Assembly: GCA_047495785.1 (NCBI GenBank) | Contig: JBLDXI010000021.1 | Coordinates: 930,001-994,000 of the forward strand | Direction of reading: 5' to 3' | Length of the DNA stretch: 64,000 bases | Origin: Lepidodermella squamata | Taxonomy: Eukaryota; Gastrotricha | Shown: piece by piece, positions 42,699 through 53,975 of the stretch | Numbering within the stretch: the first letter of the stretch is position 1 | Layout of the letters: each line of letters opens with the position of its first letter | Position numbers and translations under genes: made by a program | The notes under the pieces: generated by a model | Told to the model about the DNA's origin: nothing | Database searches by the model: none | Seen by the model: the letters and a program-made list of their open reading frames with translations, nothing else

Positions 42699-45600
42699 TT
42701 ATTCTTGGCTCAGATTGACTAGGTAAGCGTGAACTATGAATGAAGCGCTGAAGCACATTGCGGCAACTACGGCATCCAATAATCTAGTAAGACTGCCCAA
42801 TTTCTTTAGAATGCTAGGATAGAACAGGTGCTCAATGCCATCATCGACCATCGCCATCTCGTAGTAGCAGGCGACCAATTGGTAGACAACACAGCTGGCT
42901 GTGAGCCAAAACATGCCAGAGACAAATTCAACAAGAAAAATTCTTTGGGATGTTTTAGCGATATTGTCAGAGACCGTTGACTGAGTTACCCCCATCGCTA
43001 ACAATACAGCCATCGAGAAAGCAGGCCTATCAGGATGCATCGGTGGCATTGCAAATGAGCCGAGTTCTACCAAAAAGAGAACAGAATTTGGCATGATGAG
43101 GTTGAAGATGTAAAACGAAGGATTCCTCATTAACGTGACGCCATAGAAGACAACACTCGTCTGGGCGCCTTTGAAATTCGTTGTCGAGACGTTGTAACCC
43201 TGGCCGTAAATTGCCCATCTGTCCTGGGCTTCCTGCTCCTCTAACAAGAAAATCGGGTCTTCAAACTTGAGTAGTGACGCTGCTCGGTTCAGTGAAAATT
43301 CAAAGAAGCAAGTTTGCCGATCGAAAGGATAGAACTGAAGATCCATATTACAACTAGCTGTAAATTGGCCCTCCTTCAACCAAAAAAATTGAATTGTTCT
43401 GTTCGGCGAACTGTTCGATTTCGAAGTTATCACTGTAAGGTCTTCGCCAAACTGAGGCGCCTTCTTGAGGTAGACACCCCCATGTGGACCGTTCACTAGT
43501 CTCAGTGATGGGGTCCAAACTTCACTGATACTTGACACGAACAACTGTTCATAAGGTCGCGCAGTGAAGACGTCAGCACTATCAGCTTGACAAGTCAGAA
43601 CGGACCATGACAGAAGTAGAGTTCCCCCGATAGAAATCGTCTCTTCCACCATGTCGAGATCGTAGAGTTTGTCAACTCCGAACGCCGGTCTGATGATTAG
43701 AGGAGATCTGTCAGGAGTTGGTGGAGCAGCTCGGTCAGGCAGAAAGTCTCTACATTTATCAGCGAGTTGAGAAGCAGTCAATTCGGCGTAAGGCAGGTCA
43801 GAAGGAACGTTAAACACCGCCATAACAGTTTCATACAATTGTTGCGTCGATGGCTCTATTTTATCTTTCAAATCTTTGAAAGCTCCCAAATCTGCAAATC
43901 AAATGACCATTGTCTCCTGAAATTCAATAAATATTCCGTGACTCACCAAAATTGTCGGTGTTCATCAAAAACTCTGGGGTGCCATGGGATTGATTTGGAA
44001 TTTCGAAATTCGTCTTTCTTGCTACAGCAGGGTTGACAAGATTATAACGAGTCGTAATAGTCTCGGAAGAGTCAGTTGAAGTTACAATGCTGAGTTCAAC
44101 CGATGTTGTTGTTTCAACGAATGATGCAGTGGGATCAGAACTATTGGTCACCAGGGGTCCCATTGAATTGCCAAGAGCTGTCGTTGGATTGGAAGATATG
44201 CTCATTGTGCTTGTAGAGCTTTTGCTAGAGTAAACAGTGGGCACAGTCGGGGATGAAGTTGATGAAGATTTTCCAGTTGATGTGGAGCTAGTTGTTTGCA
44301 GCAAGGGCGACGACTTTTGAGTCGAGAACATCGTTGATGTGGAGCTAGTCGTTTGCAACAAGGTCGACGATTTTTGAGTCGACAATACCGTTGAAGAGGG
44401 AAAGGTAGATGATGGGAAGATCGTCGTTGTTATCGAGGCGTTTTTAGTTAATAGGCTAGATGTTGTTGCTGCCGAAGTAGTAGGCCCGCTAGTTGTCAGT
44501 GTTGAAGTAATTTCAGTTGTTGAAGAGGATGTTGATGGTTGCGACGATGTAGTACTAGTCATAGAGCTGGTAGATGTTCGGGATGTCGCAGTGTTAGTCC
44601 CAGTCGTAGTGGTTGCAGGTGAAATCGTCGTTAATCCAAACGGAGCATGATGGGTGGTTGCAGTTGAACCCTTTGGGGTTGTCGTCGTTGATATCTTAGT
44701 TGAAGTCGTAGTTGGCGAAGTTGTACTCGTTGTTGGAGACGTCGTGGTAGATGTCGTCGAAGACGACGTAGACGCTGTGGTTGTAGTTGTAGTTGTAGTT
44801 GTCGTCGTTGTTGTCGGACTAGTAGAGCTCGATGTCGAAGAGGATGAAGTTGATGCCAGTGTTGAGCAGTCATAGGTCGAAATCGAAGTTATCTCAGCAG
44901 TGATAGGATTTGCGTTATTCACTTCCCTGTTGCGACATCCAATCCCGACATACAGCTTCGTCCAATTGAAGGCATTAGCTAGAGAGTCAGCCATCACAAC
45001 ATTAGTAAGTATTTTCTTGCAGTAACTCTTGTCAAAGTTGCACGCGTTGACTGATAGTGTTCTATTCTGAACACGAATTTGCCACGTGGATTTGGCGATC
45101 GTAAGGAAGGAGCTCGCGAATTGCTGATTGATAACGTCTGGCGTGCAGAAGTCATGAAGACCCGAAGACGGACATCCATTCGACCACCACTTCGACGAGT
45201 TCGGATATCTGAACAGCGACCCCATGATACCATTCTGGCGATATCCCTGAAAGAAAATCGTCATCCCTGAAAAGGCGAGGTCTGTTGGTGAAATGACTTT
45301 ACATGCATAATAATACCTTGATGGGTGATTCGATTGAGACCAAAATCGTAAGGCACATTCGCGTAACTCGGATGCATGTTGAATGACGGTCGAATTATGC
45401 TGTTATTCGTTGTAAGGAAAAAAGCGCATCCATAAGGCCAAGTCGTGGATGATCCATCCGTAAGAAGTGAGCTGTTACCACTGATCACGTGAGTGAATTC
45501 GAAGTAAAAATCTTGCAATATCGTGAAAGGCTACAATTTACATGAAATCGATTATATCAATAGTTTTACTATCAGGCACTTATTACCGCTTTCCCCCACA

Positions 45601-46692
45601 TGTTGCCATCTTGATCGAGCTCAGAAGATAGGAATCTAACGCTATTCGGGGGCTTTGAAGTTAGATTGACAGTCATGGGTTGGTAATAGTCCCATTTTGA
45701 GAGATCCGCCGCCGTGGTGTAAGTCCATTCTGGCCGGGGTGTTCCGGCCGGGCAAGCGATTTCATTAACAGAGCTCGGCGACGCGATGGGAACCGTCCCA
45801 CAATCCCACACATCCAGCGAAAACACGTCGATATCAGCATTCCCTCCAGTCGCCTGGCTCGCCACGACGCCCATACGCATCTCCAGTGATCCAAATGTAT
45901 TCTGAATCGATTTTGGGAGTAGTGCATTAGACACGGGTCTAATGCAGTTTGTGGTGTTGAATAAGCAAATATCAGCCGTGAAGTTTCGCTGTTGTATGCG
46001 CATTTTAATTGTCGCTTTCGTCTTCAAATACGTATTGACAGACGTTGAAGAGATCGGGAAGCAGAAGTCGACCGAAGCTGAGGGACAAGTCGCTCCCCAT
46101 TTCGCCGTATCCCCATTATTGACAATAATATTGGCCGACATGTAGTTATTCTTCGTATCGAAACGAATAGCCATTCCTATTAAGATAGCGAAATTTCGAA
46201 TTTGAAATTCTTGAAAAAGTGTCACCGATAAAGTCGATAGCCGAAACTCCGAATTGATAACCGCTAATGAAAGCCAACTTTCCCAGCGGTGGACGTACCA
46301 TGCCATTCAGGTTTGAGAATACCAAGCCGTATCCGAGAGGATTGCTTGAAATCGACGTCATTGAAACCGTCAGCTCCATGTAAAAGTCGTCCAGCTTGAA
46401 AGGCTGTAAAATCAATGTTTAATTTATATTTCATTCTACGGCGTAAATTAACCGCATTGGTCCACATGGCCCCGTTTTGGTTGCTAGCCGCTGATGTCAA
46501 TCGAACGGTTCCAGCAACTTGGGACGCGTTAGATACACCATGGGGTGGATAATATTGCCAATAAGTCGGAACGTCCGTAGAGTTCTTCAATGAATAGCTT
46601 CCCTGATACACACCACCAGTGCAGGCCAAGCTCTGTCCTGAAACATCTGCTGCACAAAAAATTGCGAGAAGCAACAATTTAAATGGTATCAT
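42699..46692 (-). CDS. Lectin-lectin-long mucin stalk-Cys-loop channel, copy C2
   Basis: Six exons: 46453-46692, 46226-46403, 45587-46176, 45317-45530, 43947-45266, 42699-43891; introns 49-56 bp; 1,244 aa. Signal peptide MIPFKLLLLAIFCAADVSG. Lectin-like domain 1 is at about 25-270 (WQYYPP, GTVRLTSAASNQNGAMW, PFKLDDFYMELTVS, MSANIIVNNG, IKMRIQQRNFTADICLF, LDVWDCG), domain 2 at about 283-530. The stalk is about 310 residues, almost all Ser/Thr/Pro, with a 57-bp duplication; it should be heavily O-glycosylated and hold the lectins well away from the membrane. The channel (about 850-1244) has CNMDLQFYPFDRQTC, four membrane segments and a short M3-M4 loop. It lacks the intron that splits stalk from the (T)DNF exon in A and C1. 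AATAAA (minus) at 42558. Confidence 0.87.
44279..44392 (-). repeat. 57-bp tandem duplication in the copy C2 stalk
   Basis: Two adjacent units starting at 44279 and 44336 encode a repeated 19-residue block containing STQKSS.LLQTTSST. Together with a run of Thr codons at about 44776-44818 it shows replication-type expansion of the stalk. Confidence 0.8.
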
Positions 46693-47340
46693 TTCCCCCA
46701 ATAAGTAATGAGATTGAAGTGAATAGGTGATTCTGTTTTTTTAACAAGAATTTCGTTCTTGAGTTGCACTCGGTTCTGTTGTTTTGCCATTCTTGTTATG
46801 ACGAGGGACATTCTAGAACTTCGAACTTCCAAGTTCACGATGTTCTAAGATCGATCGCGAGGTACAAGTTATGCACTTGATCAGTTCGTCAACAGCTCAT
46901 AATCATCTAAAATTTATGAATTCATTATTTTTCAAAGTAAATAGAATCGATCTGGGCTTCAATTTTCCTCATCTTTTCGTTCACTTCCACTTTGTAAGAG
47001 GAAGGTGACTTCTCTTTTATAGTTGTCTTATTGTTGTGTCGAATATATTGTCAATTGCGCGCAGTTGACAACAGTTTTGAGTTGACAACAATGACAGTAG
47101 AGCTGCGTCGGTCAACAAGTAGGTCGCAAAACTGTGCGCGCGCGGCAAAAAAAATAAAAACAAAAGAAATGTAACAAAGACAGCGGTGGGGTATAATATT
47201 GCCGGCACCGGTCAACGCCTAAATAAATAAACATTGCCGAACACAGAAATCATCAATAACACCGCCGGTTCCTAATATAAAAATAGCCCGCATTTCCACC
47301 TTAATACATTTCAAACGCACGAGCATTTTCGACAGATAAA
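46693..47340. promoter_or_regulatory. Divergent promoter region, copy C2 / secreted ankyrin gene
   Basis: 648 bp separate the two start codons. On the plus strand TATAAAAAT at 47276-47284 sits 57-65 bp before the ankyrin-protein ATG. On the minus strand TATAAAA (47015-47021) lies about 325 bp before the copy C2 ATG, which would need a longer leader or a 5' UTR intron. Confidence 0.5.
47276..47284 (+). promoter_or_regulatory. TATA box of the secreted ankyrin gene
   Basis: TATAAAAAT 57-65 bp upstream of the start codon at 47341. Confidence 0.5.
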
Positions 47341-50300
47341 ATGATGCTTCAGACTTCAATTTTCGCTATTTCTGCGCTGTTTGCCTATACCAATGCCGCT
47401 CGTCCAGCTATCGTTTATCGGCGATCCGAATTCGATAAGCTGCACGAGGCTATTAGGACCTATAACGAAATGGTCGCGTTCAGCCTTATGGAGTACGATT
47501 TCCACCGTAATGTAGACGTTCAAAACGCCTCGGGATGGGCGCCGATTCACGTCGCAGCTCAGGCTGGGAGCGAGGCCTTTGCCGCCTATCTCATCGACAA
47601 CCATGCCAATCTACGCCTGACAACAAAAGGAACAAATCTTCAGCCTCTTCATCTAGCGATAATCAATAAACGAATTTCATTTGCGCAACTATTGCTAAGG
47701 GCTGATGATGAATTGCTGAATGAAAGATGCTGCGGTCAAAGTGGTAAGACTATGTCGCACCTTGCTGCTGAGTACGACGTGGCGGAGATGTTGCACTTCA
47801 TGCCGAAATTTTTCAACGCAACCCAACTCGATAGCTACGGCCAGCCGGCGATTTGCTACGCCGCTCGTAACGGCAGCTTAGACTTTGCGCGTCGCTATTT
47901 CTCCGACCCGAATTTCGCGACTATCCTCGACATTGACTCGCCGATTTGCACGTATGAAAACAGCTCGATCAAAGCTCCGCTGCTTCACATCGCCGCGTAT
48001 CACCAGCAAATTAAATTTGTTGAGTTGTTGCTTACTCGACATGCTAATGTTAGCTCAACTGACGGATCGGGTGGTACAGCAGTCCACGCCCTGGCATTTC
48101 GTAATAACTACCAGAGTGACTTCACCATGGCTAGCATGATTGCCGCTGAACTGGAGGAGGAAGGTGCAGATATTGAGGCGCGAGATGACGGCGGCCGGAC
48201 GCCGTTTTTAGCCGCGATTCTCTCGAATTCCATCAACTTCGCTCGAGTTTTGGTCGAGCAATTCCGGGTGGGTAAAACCGTTGTAGACAAGTTGGGATTT
48301 TCCGCCTTCCACCTAGCAGCTAGGCCGGATGTAATCGACTTCCTCGCGAATATCACCACCTATTCAACTTATATATCGGAGCTGAATCGAAGAAGTCAAC
48401 CTGAATGTGAAAATCTAGGCCCGGAACATTGCCCTGAAACCATAAGTGGGCTCACCCCTCTTTTGCTGTCAGTTCGATTGAAGCGGGACGTTAAATTCCT
48501 GAAATACCTGGTCGAACATGGCGCGGACTACAGATTGGCTAACGATTTCGGGCAAAATGTGCTACACATCGCTGTCGAGGCTGATCATATGAAGGCGTTG
48601 CGTTACTTCACGGCGGAGAGTTTCGCAAATTTGACCCAGATTTGCGACAAACTCGGACGAACCGCGCTTTTCTACGCTGTTGAGCTGAACAAAACCGACG
48701 CGGCTCGAGTTTTAGCTACGGCGGTCGAGCGAAGTTCGGAATCTATCGACAAACAGCCGATTGCAATGAAAAATTACACCCCACTCCACATGGCAGTTCA
48801 CAATGGAAATGTCGCTATTGTTGAGGCTTTGTTGGGAAATGGAGCTAATGCCACAATTCTGGCGTCAAATGGCCGGTCTCCGATTCATGAAGCTGCGGCG
48901 AATCATAATTATGCTATGATAAAGAAATTCGTGGAAATGACCCATCCTGTCCTACTACTAGTTCCGGACAAATTAGGCCGAACCCCGTTGCATATTAGTG
49001 TCTCCAACATAGCTCAAGATTATTTGATTGCTAAACTTCTGCTTGACACAAATCCGGACAGTTTGAATTTGTTGGACATGTTTGGCGATACTCCACTCCA
49101 ACGGGCAATTTACCACGAAAGTTACGATATTGTCAAATTATTTTTGGAGCACAATGCAAGTTGTTCGATGATGGATGCTCAAGAGCGGAGTCCATTGATG
49201 TTGGCAAGGCAGATCAATAACGAAGACATTGTTCGGCTAGTTCGCGAATTTTGCAACGAAACCACGGATCAGGCAAATTGTGTTGGTTGTGATGCGTCCC
49301 AAAATGGAAACGGGCCAGTTTCGAAAAGTGAGATTTTCGAATTTAAATTTATTTAAAAAAATTTAAATTTAAAATTTAATTCACTAATTTAATTTTAATT
49401 ATTTTATTTTATTATTAAATCCGATTGTTCCTCATAAGGAATTAGAATTCTCGCGCTATTTTATTCGAATTTTTCCAAGCAAAAAAATTGACCAGTTCAA
49501 AACTAGACGCTCGCGGGAAAATTCTACGTCCATTTAGTAGCTAATTAAAAGGTCAAATTTTAATTTAATTAATTTTTCATTTTTACTAGCCTGTGCCGCT
49601 ACGCCTTTGGTCGTACACGGACATGTTGAGATGGGTACCTCATTTGTTGGCACGATTCGCCGATTCACATGCGAAGATGGGTTCCTAATCGAAGGTTCGA
49701 ACATGGTAAATTGTACCGATGATAGTCGTTGGGTCCTCGATGGCTACTGCCGAAAAGCCTGCCGTGGTGGCGTGGTCCTCGAAAATGGAATAATCGACAT
49801 CGCAGAGGGTCAATCCTACTCTCTGACCGGTTGGTTGAGATGTGGAGCTGGCACGAGACTTAACGGCATTAACATCGTCCGATGCAATAAGGCCGGTCAA
49901 TGGGAACTAGCTGGCCGATGTGAGGTAGGAAATACTCGAAATTTCTCCGACTCAGTTTAATTTTTTCCGCAGTCTTCGATACCAGTATTTTACCGAACTG
50001 ATTACATGGCTAGCTGGAACACGACGATAAGTGGCTCGCTAATGCATGCCGGTTCGGATATCGAAGCTATTTTGACCCTTGATGATGCAAATCTACCCTA
50101 TGAATCGCCATCAGTGCTCGTTATTACTCATCAAGGACAAATTACGGTATTTTAAACCAAAAAGATTTTAGAATAAATTTTATACAGCTATTTTGAAGGC
50201 TCTCTCTCGCAGTGACTGGACGAAAATTGAATGGCAAGCTCGGGTTGCAATCGACGATGTGTACATACTACACGCCGTTTACGATTCAGTTGAAGATGAC

Positions 50301-51275
50301 ATTTACTTCACTAATTACGGCGAAAAACTAGGTCAACAGATCTACCGAGCTAGCCGCTGGTCATTGATGACGGCTGGGAATGTTTTCGGCGCTGTAGTAC
50401 CCCTTCAGACCCTTATCTACCGGAGTCAAAGCGCTGGCAGGCGATTTAGAGGCATGACCATCGACAACGATGCTCGACTGCTCTACGCCTGCGACTACGA
50501 CGGGGCAGTTAGGGACATTTCAGTTTGGCTCTTGCTGCCCGCGACTTCCTCGTCCAACTCAATATACGCGTCGAGACGCGCGAAATTGATTGGGTCAATT
50601 AAGATGAGCTACCCGCCGATGTTCTGCGCTATTCATGTGTTACCCCGAAAAGACACCCCGCCGGCTTTTGGCGGATCGAACATCGAACATCGAAGCACTA
50701 GGGCGAAGGATATTATTGGGGATGATATCTTGCTACTAGCAGTCGCTGATCATAACGGCAATCGGGTCGAAGTTCACGCTGCGTCTTTCGCGAATTTTGC
50801 GCGAATTGTTCGAACTCAGCATGAGTTGTATCGGAGCAACGAGTTTTACAACCCACTGGTTGAACATTCGGGCAATGAGACGGCGAATCTTGTTGGGAAG
50901 CTCTTCAGCCATTTCTCGGTCATCAGCGAGCAGGACAAGGCCAAACCCGGTAAAATAGGCTCGGTCTACTGCCCGAATGAAGTCATTTTCGATCCCCTTG
51001 GAAATTTATTTGTCGCGGATAACTGCAATTCAAGAGTTCAGGTAAATTTGGACAACTTGACTGATGGTCTTCGTAATTATTTTTATTAATTTCAGGTTTT
51101 TCGAATCGATGAGTCACAAAGCATTTGGGCTCCTATGCGCGTAGTATGGGCGTCAAATTCCTCGGCAAAGGGACCTCGAAATTTATTCCGAGTACGCATA
51201 CTACGTAACCCTAAAACTGGCAAGCCAACTCTACTCACCAACTCAGGCGGCAGCGTCTTGACCTACTTTGACTGA
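47341..51275 (+). CDS. Secreted ankyrin-repeat / sushi / NHL-type propeller protein
   Basis: Five exons: 47341-49327, 49590-49924, 49973-50146, 50199-51041, 51096-51275; 1,172 aa. Signal peptide MMLQTSIFAISALFAYTNA. Residues about 30-640 are ankyrin repeats (at least fourteen; for example TPLHMAVHNGNVAIVEALLG, TPLHISVSNIAQDYLIAKLL). The ankyrin part has many N-x-S/T sequons (FNAT, NGS, NSS, NVS, NIT, NLT, NKT, NYT, NAT, NAS, NET), as expected for a secreted glycoprotein and unusual for ankyrins. Two sushi/CCP-like modules follow (about 663-774: RRFTCEDGFLIEGSNMVNC, WVLDGYC; LRCGAGTRLNG, WELAGRC). The last 400 residues look like a beta-propeller, with an NHL-type motif (PNEVIFDPLGNLFVADNCNS). 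No membrane helix seen. Intron 1 is 262 bp, A+T-rich; the others 48-54 bp. AATAAA at 51337. Confidence 0.84.
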
Positions 51276-51633
51276 TATGGTCTAATTAACCCAGGATTCT
51301 ATGCTATTCTATTGTTCTCAGTCTAATTTCTGTACAAATAAATTTTAACCTTTTTGCAGTGCAGTGATTAATTAAGGTTGCTATTACTTTTCTGCGCGAT
51401 GATTAACTCAGCCGGCGGTACGATCAACAGGAAACACGCGCCATTGGAAACACTACGGCACCGATAATAATTACGCGCGGCGCGGCGCGTAATGAACAGC
51501 GGTATACTTCCGCCGGATCGGCCTACAAGTGCCTTGGCTGAGGGGCCGACAAATCACCGTGCAATAACCGGTGCAAATTTCGATAAAGGCGATTTTCTTA
51601 TACATTTTCCCAAAAAAAGCAAAAATTTCTAGA
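51276..51633. other. Intergenic region
   Basis: AATAAA at 51337-51342 ends the ankyrin gene; a short G+C-rich, GCGCG-containing block lies near 51473-51490, upstream of the next start. No gene seen. Confidence 0.5.
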
Positions 51634-52119
51634 ATGGCTAATCTCCAGCATATGAAATTGGGCGAGTCGAAATCCGTGAACAAAGCCTCGCAGGCAATAA
51701 TGGTAGGCGAGCATTTGAAGGCAGCAAATCGAGCCCTTCGACGTCACCAATCGCTGTACGAAGACGAAATGAAGCGAATCGGCCGAGAACGTACCATGAA
51801 AGAGGCCGAGTTCCAGAAAAACCTCACTGAAATCGAGAGTGAGCACGCTTCGATCACTAAATCTACAGGCCATTTAGTAAGGAAATCCACTTTTTGGTCT
51901 TAAATAGGAAATACTGATTCTATTGACTAGGACGCGCAATCGAACGAAAAATTCAGCTCATCAACTCTTAGCCTGGCGCATTATTTGAAATTCGTGAGGC
52001 GTCGGGTTCACAGCGATGCTAAATTTATTCGGCTACCCCCAGGGTCGTTCGGAGCTTCGAGTGGTCGCAAAAGTTCACTTAGCACAACGCCAAATAACAG
52101 CTTATCGTCAATTAAATGA
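51634..52119 (+). CDS. Small coiled-coil protein, unrecognised
   Basis: Two exons (51634-51876, 51931-52119; intron 54 bp), 143 aa. The first 80 residues form a charged helix likely to be a coiled coil (HLKAANRALRRHQSLYEDEM, KRIGRERTMKEAEFQKNL). The second exon is basic and Ser-rich (HYLKFVRRRVHSDAKF, ending SSLSTTPNNSLSSIK). No known domain recognised. Both splice sites fit the window's pattern and the sum is in frame, which supports a real gene. AATAAA at 52142 follows 22 bp after the stop; it converges on the first aquaporin of the cluster with 152 bp between stop codons. Confidence 0.65.
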
Positions 52120-52271
52120 AAAAAGCTTTAAGGACCCAAGCAATAAAATGATTGTTTTAAAATTCTGTTATTGGTTTATTTTGAACAAGTCGCGATACTT
52201 CCAACAACGTTAAAAAATTAATAATAATATCAAAAAAATTCTGAACAAGAAATTGTCATTTTTTCAAGCAT

Positions 52272-53370
52272 TTATTTCGAAGATGACGGGCCACACAGCG
52301 GGACTTGGGACGAGTTGAGCATGATGACGGTTCCGTTCGGCTCAGTGCTGACGTTGCTGAAGCTGGTGTCGACAGATACCATGCCGTAGCGCCGGTACAT
52401 GCTTCGGCCATCGTCTACGACCGAAATTGTTTGGTCTTCGCCCTCGCTTGGCCGGCGTTCTTGGTTGTCAGGGTGCAGGAGTACTCGATAGGTAAGAGAG
52501 CCTAAACAGCCGCCAATAATCGGACCGGCCCAGTAAACCTTGCCAGTTCGAAGAAAAATTAATCACCCCCAAAATTATTGTTAAAAATTCACCCATTGGT
52601 GAGTCCAATACCAATCAATTAAAGCCGGCGCAAATGAACGAGCTGGGTTAATGCTGCAACCGGTGTAAGGTATCTAAAAAATTAAATTAATGTTGAAATT
52701 GAAATTGAATTGAAATCAAATTAAATTCGTTAAAGTTGATTAAAAAAATTAATTAAATTCAATTTAAAAATTTAATCAAAATTTAATTTAAATTTCAACT
52801 CACGGCGACGAGGTGCAAAACAGTGACCGTCAAGCCGATGATTAGCGGGTTGGTCGATTTGGTCAGTTGATGATCTTTTCGGCTCTCGTCGATACATGAC
52901 CCAATAACCAATAACAGGATAAAGGTGAGTGCGATTTCAGCCGTCAAGCCTTGCCATTGAGAGATGTTCATCGATAGGTACGTCAGCCCGAGGCTACGGC
53001 GTTTCTCTTCCGGGACTAACTGGCACAGAATTCCACTGCCGGTTATCGCACCGATGAGTTGAGCAACAATGTAGAAGAAAGCTCGAACCAGTGAGATTCG
53101 GCCGACACTTAACAAGCCAAGCGTGACTGCTGGGTTGACATGGCAACCGGAAATTGAGCCGAAAGTTCGAATGAGCACAGTAACTGTCAGGCCGAATGCC
53201 AGCGCGATTCGGACGAGGTCAGAGCTCGTGGTGACGTTGTCGCCCGGGGCTTGAAGAACAATGGAGCCACACCCGATGAAAACCAGCAGCAAAGTGCCGA
53301 AAAATTCGCAGAAAATCGCGCGCCAAAATGCGAGCGATCGGAGATCTTCGATGACTTTGTAGGTCACCAT
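52272..53370 (-). CDS. Aquaporin, cluster member 1 (classical water-channel filter)
   Basis: Exons 52804-53370, 52593-52673, 52272-52538; introns 130 (A+T-rich) and 54 bp; 304 aa. Six membrane segments; NPA boxes CHVNPA and CSINPAR. Counting from the NPA boxes gives filter residues Phe / His / Cys / Arg, the same set as human AQP1, so it is the most likely dedicated water channel of the cluster. The intron just before IPYTG..NPAR is shared by all six cluster members; the second intron, before VYWAGP, is found only here. The C-terminal tail (about 75 residues) is hydrophilic. The stop codon TAA is itself part of an AATAAA (minus, 52271-52276). Confidence 0.9.
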
Positions 53371-53975
53371 AATTGCCTGGTAATTAAAGCTGTCAGCGGC
53401 CGATATTTGATAGAAGACTCGATAGTTTAAAACGATGAAAGAACTTTAAGATTTTTTGTTTTAGCTGTTTTCGTTGTTATAGAAATGTGATGTATGTTGA
53501 AGATTATAAGTATCGTACGATTATTTCTTAAGGTTCTGAAATAAGGTCACGTGCTGCGATGGCAACTGCTCCGTCTCAGTCTCAACGCGCACGCGATTTT
53601 AGCTCGCAAAACAAACAATGGCGTGCGTTTTATTCTATTTCTATGCATCACCTGTGGGGTCAACTTTTTCATCGCGCCGTCTACACCCTGAATTAGGTTA
53701 CCTCAGACAAATCATGATGATGCGTTGATCAGTCTGGCGGTGAATAGAAAAATTTATTTACTTTTCGAAAAATGTTATTATTCTTGTTTTAAAATAATTA
53801 CAAGATAAAATCAAGAAACCATCTTTGAGCTGCGTCGCTCTATACATAAAGGCACAACAAGAGAACATTGCTAATCACTAATCTCGATTAATACAGTTGT
53901 TTTTTGCTAACTTTTAAGGCGCGTGTAAGATGTGTCACATTTTATTATGAGGAAAAGTAGGTGAAACAATGGCCA
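53371..53975. other. Intergenic between aquaporins 1 and 2
   Basis: Minus-strand AATAAA at 53941-53946 follows the stop of the next aquaporin. Otherwise presumed promoter of cluster member 1. No gene seen. Confidence 0.5.

Noticed and set aside
44654-44875. Plus-strand Val-rich open frame opposite the stalk of copy C2
   Set aside because: It is the mirror of Ser/Thr codons in the stalk; low-complexity shadow. The same applies to 33684-33965 and 39978-40169.
49328-49589. Split of the secreted ankyrin gene into two genes at its longest intron
   Set aside because: Exon 1 ends in phase 1 and exon 2 restores the frame directly into sushi cysteines; AATAAA occurs only after 51275.
50147-50187. 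Acceptors at 50171 or 50187 for the fourth exon of the secreted ankyrin gene
   Set aside because: The first gives a 25-bp intron and the second breaks the frame; the acceptor at 50198 gives a 52-bp intron in frame.
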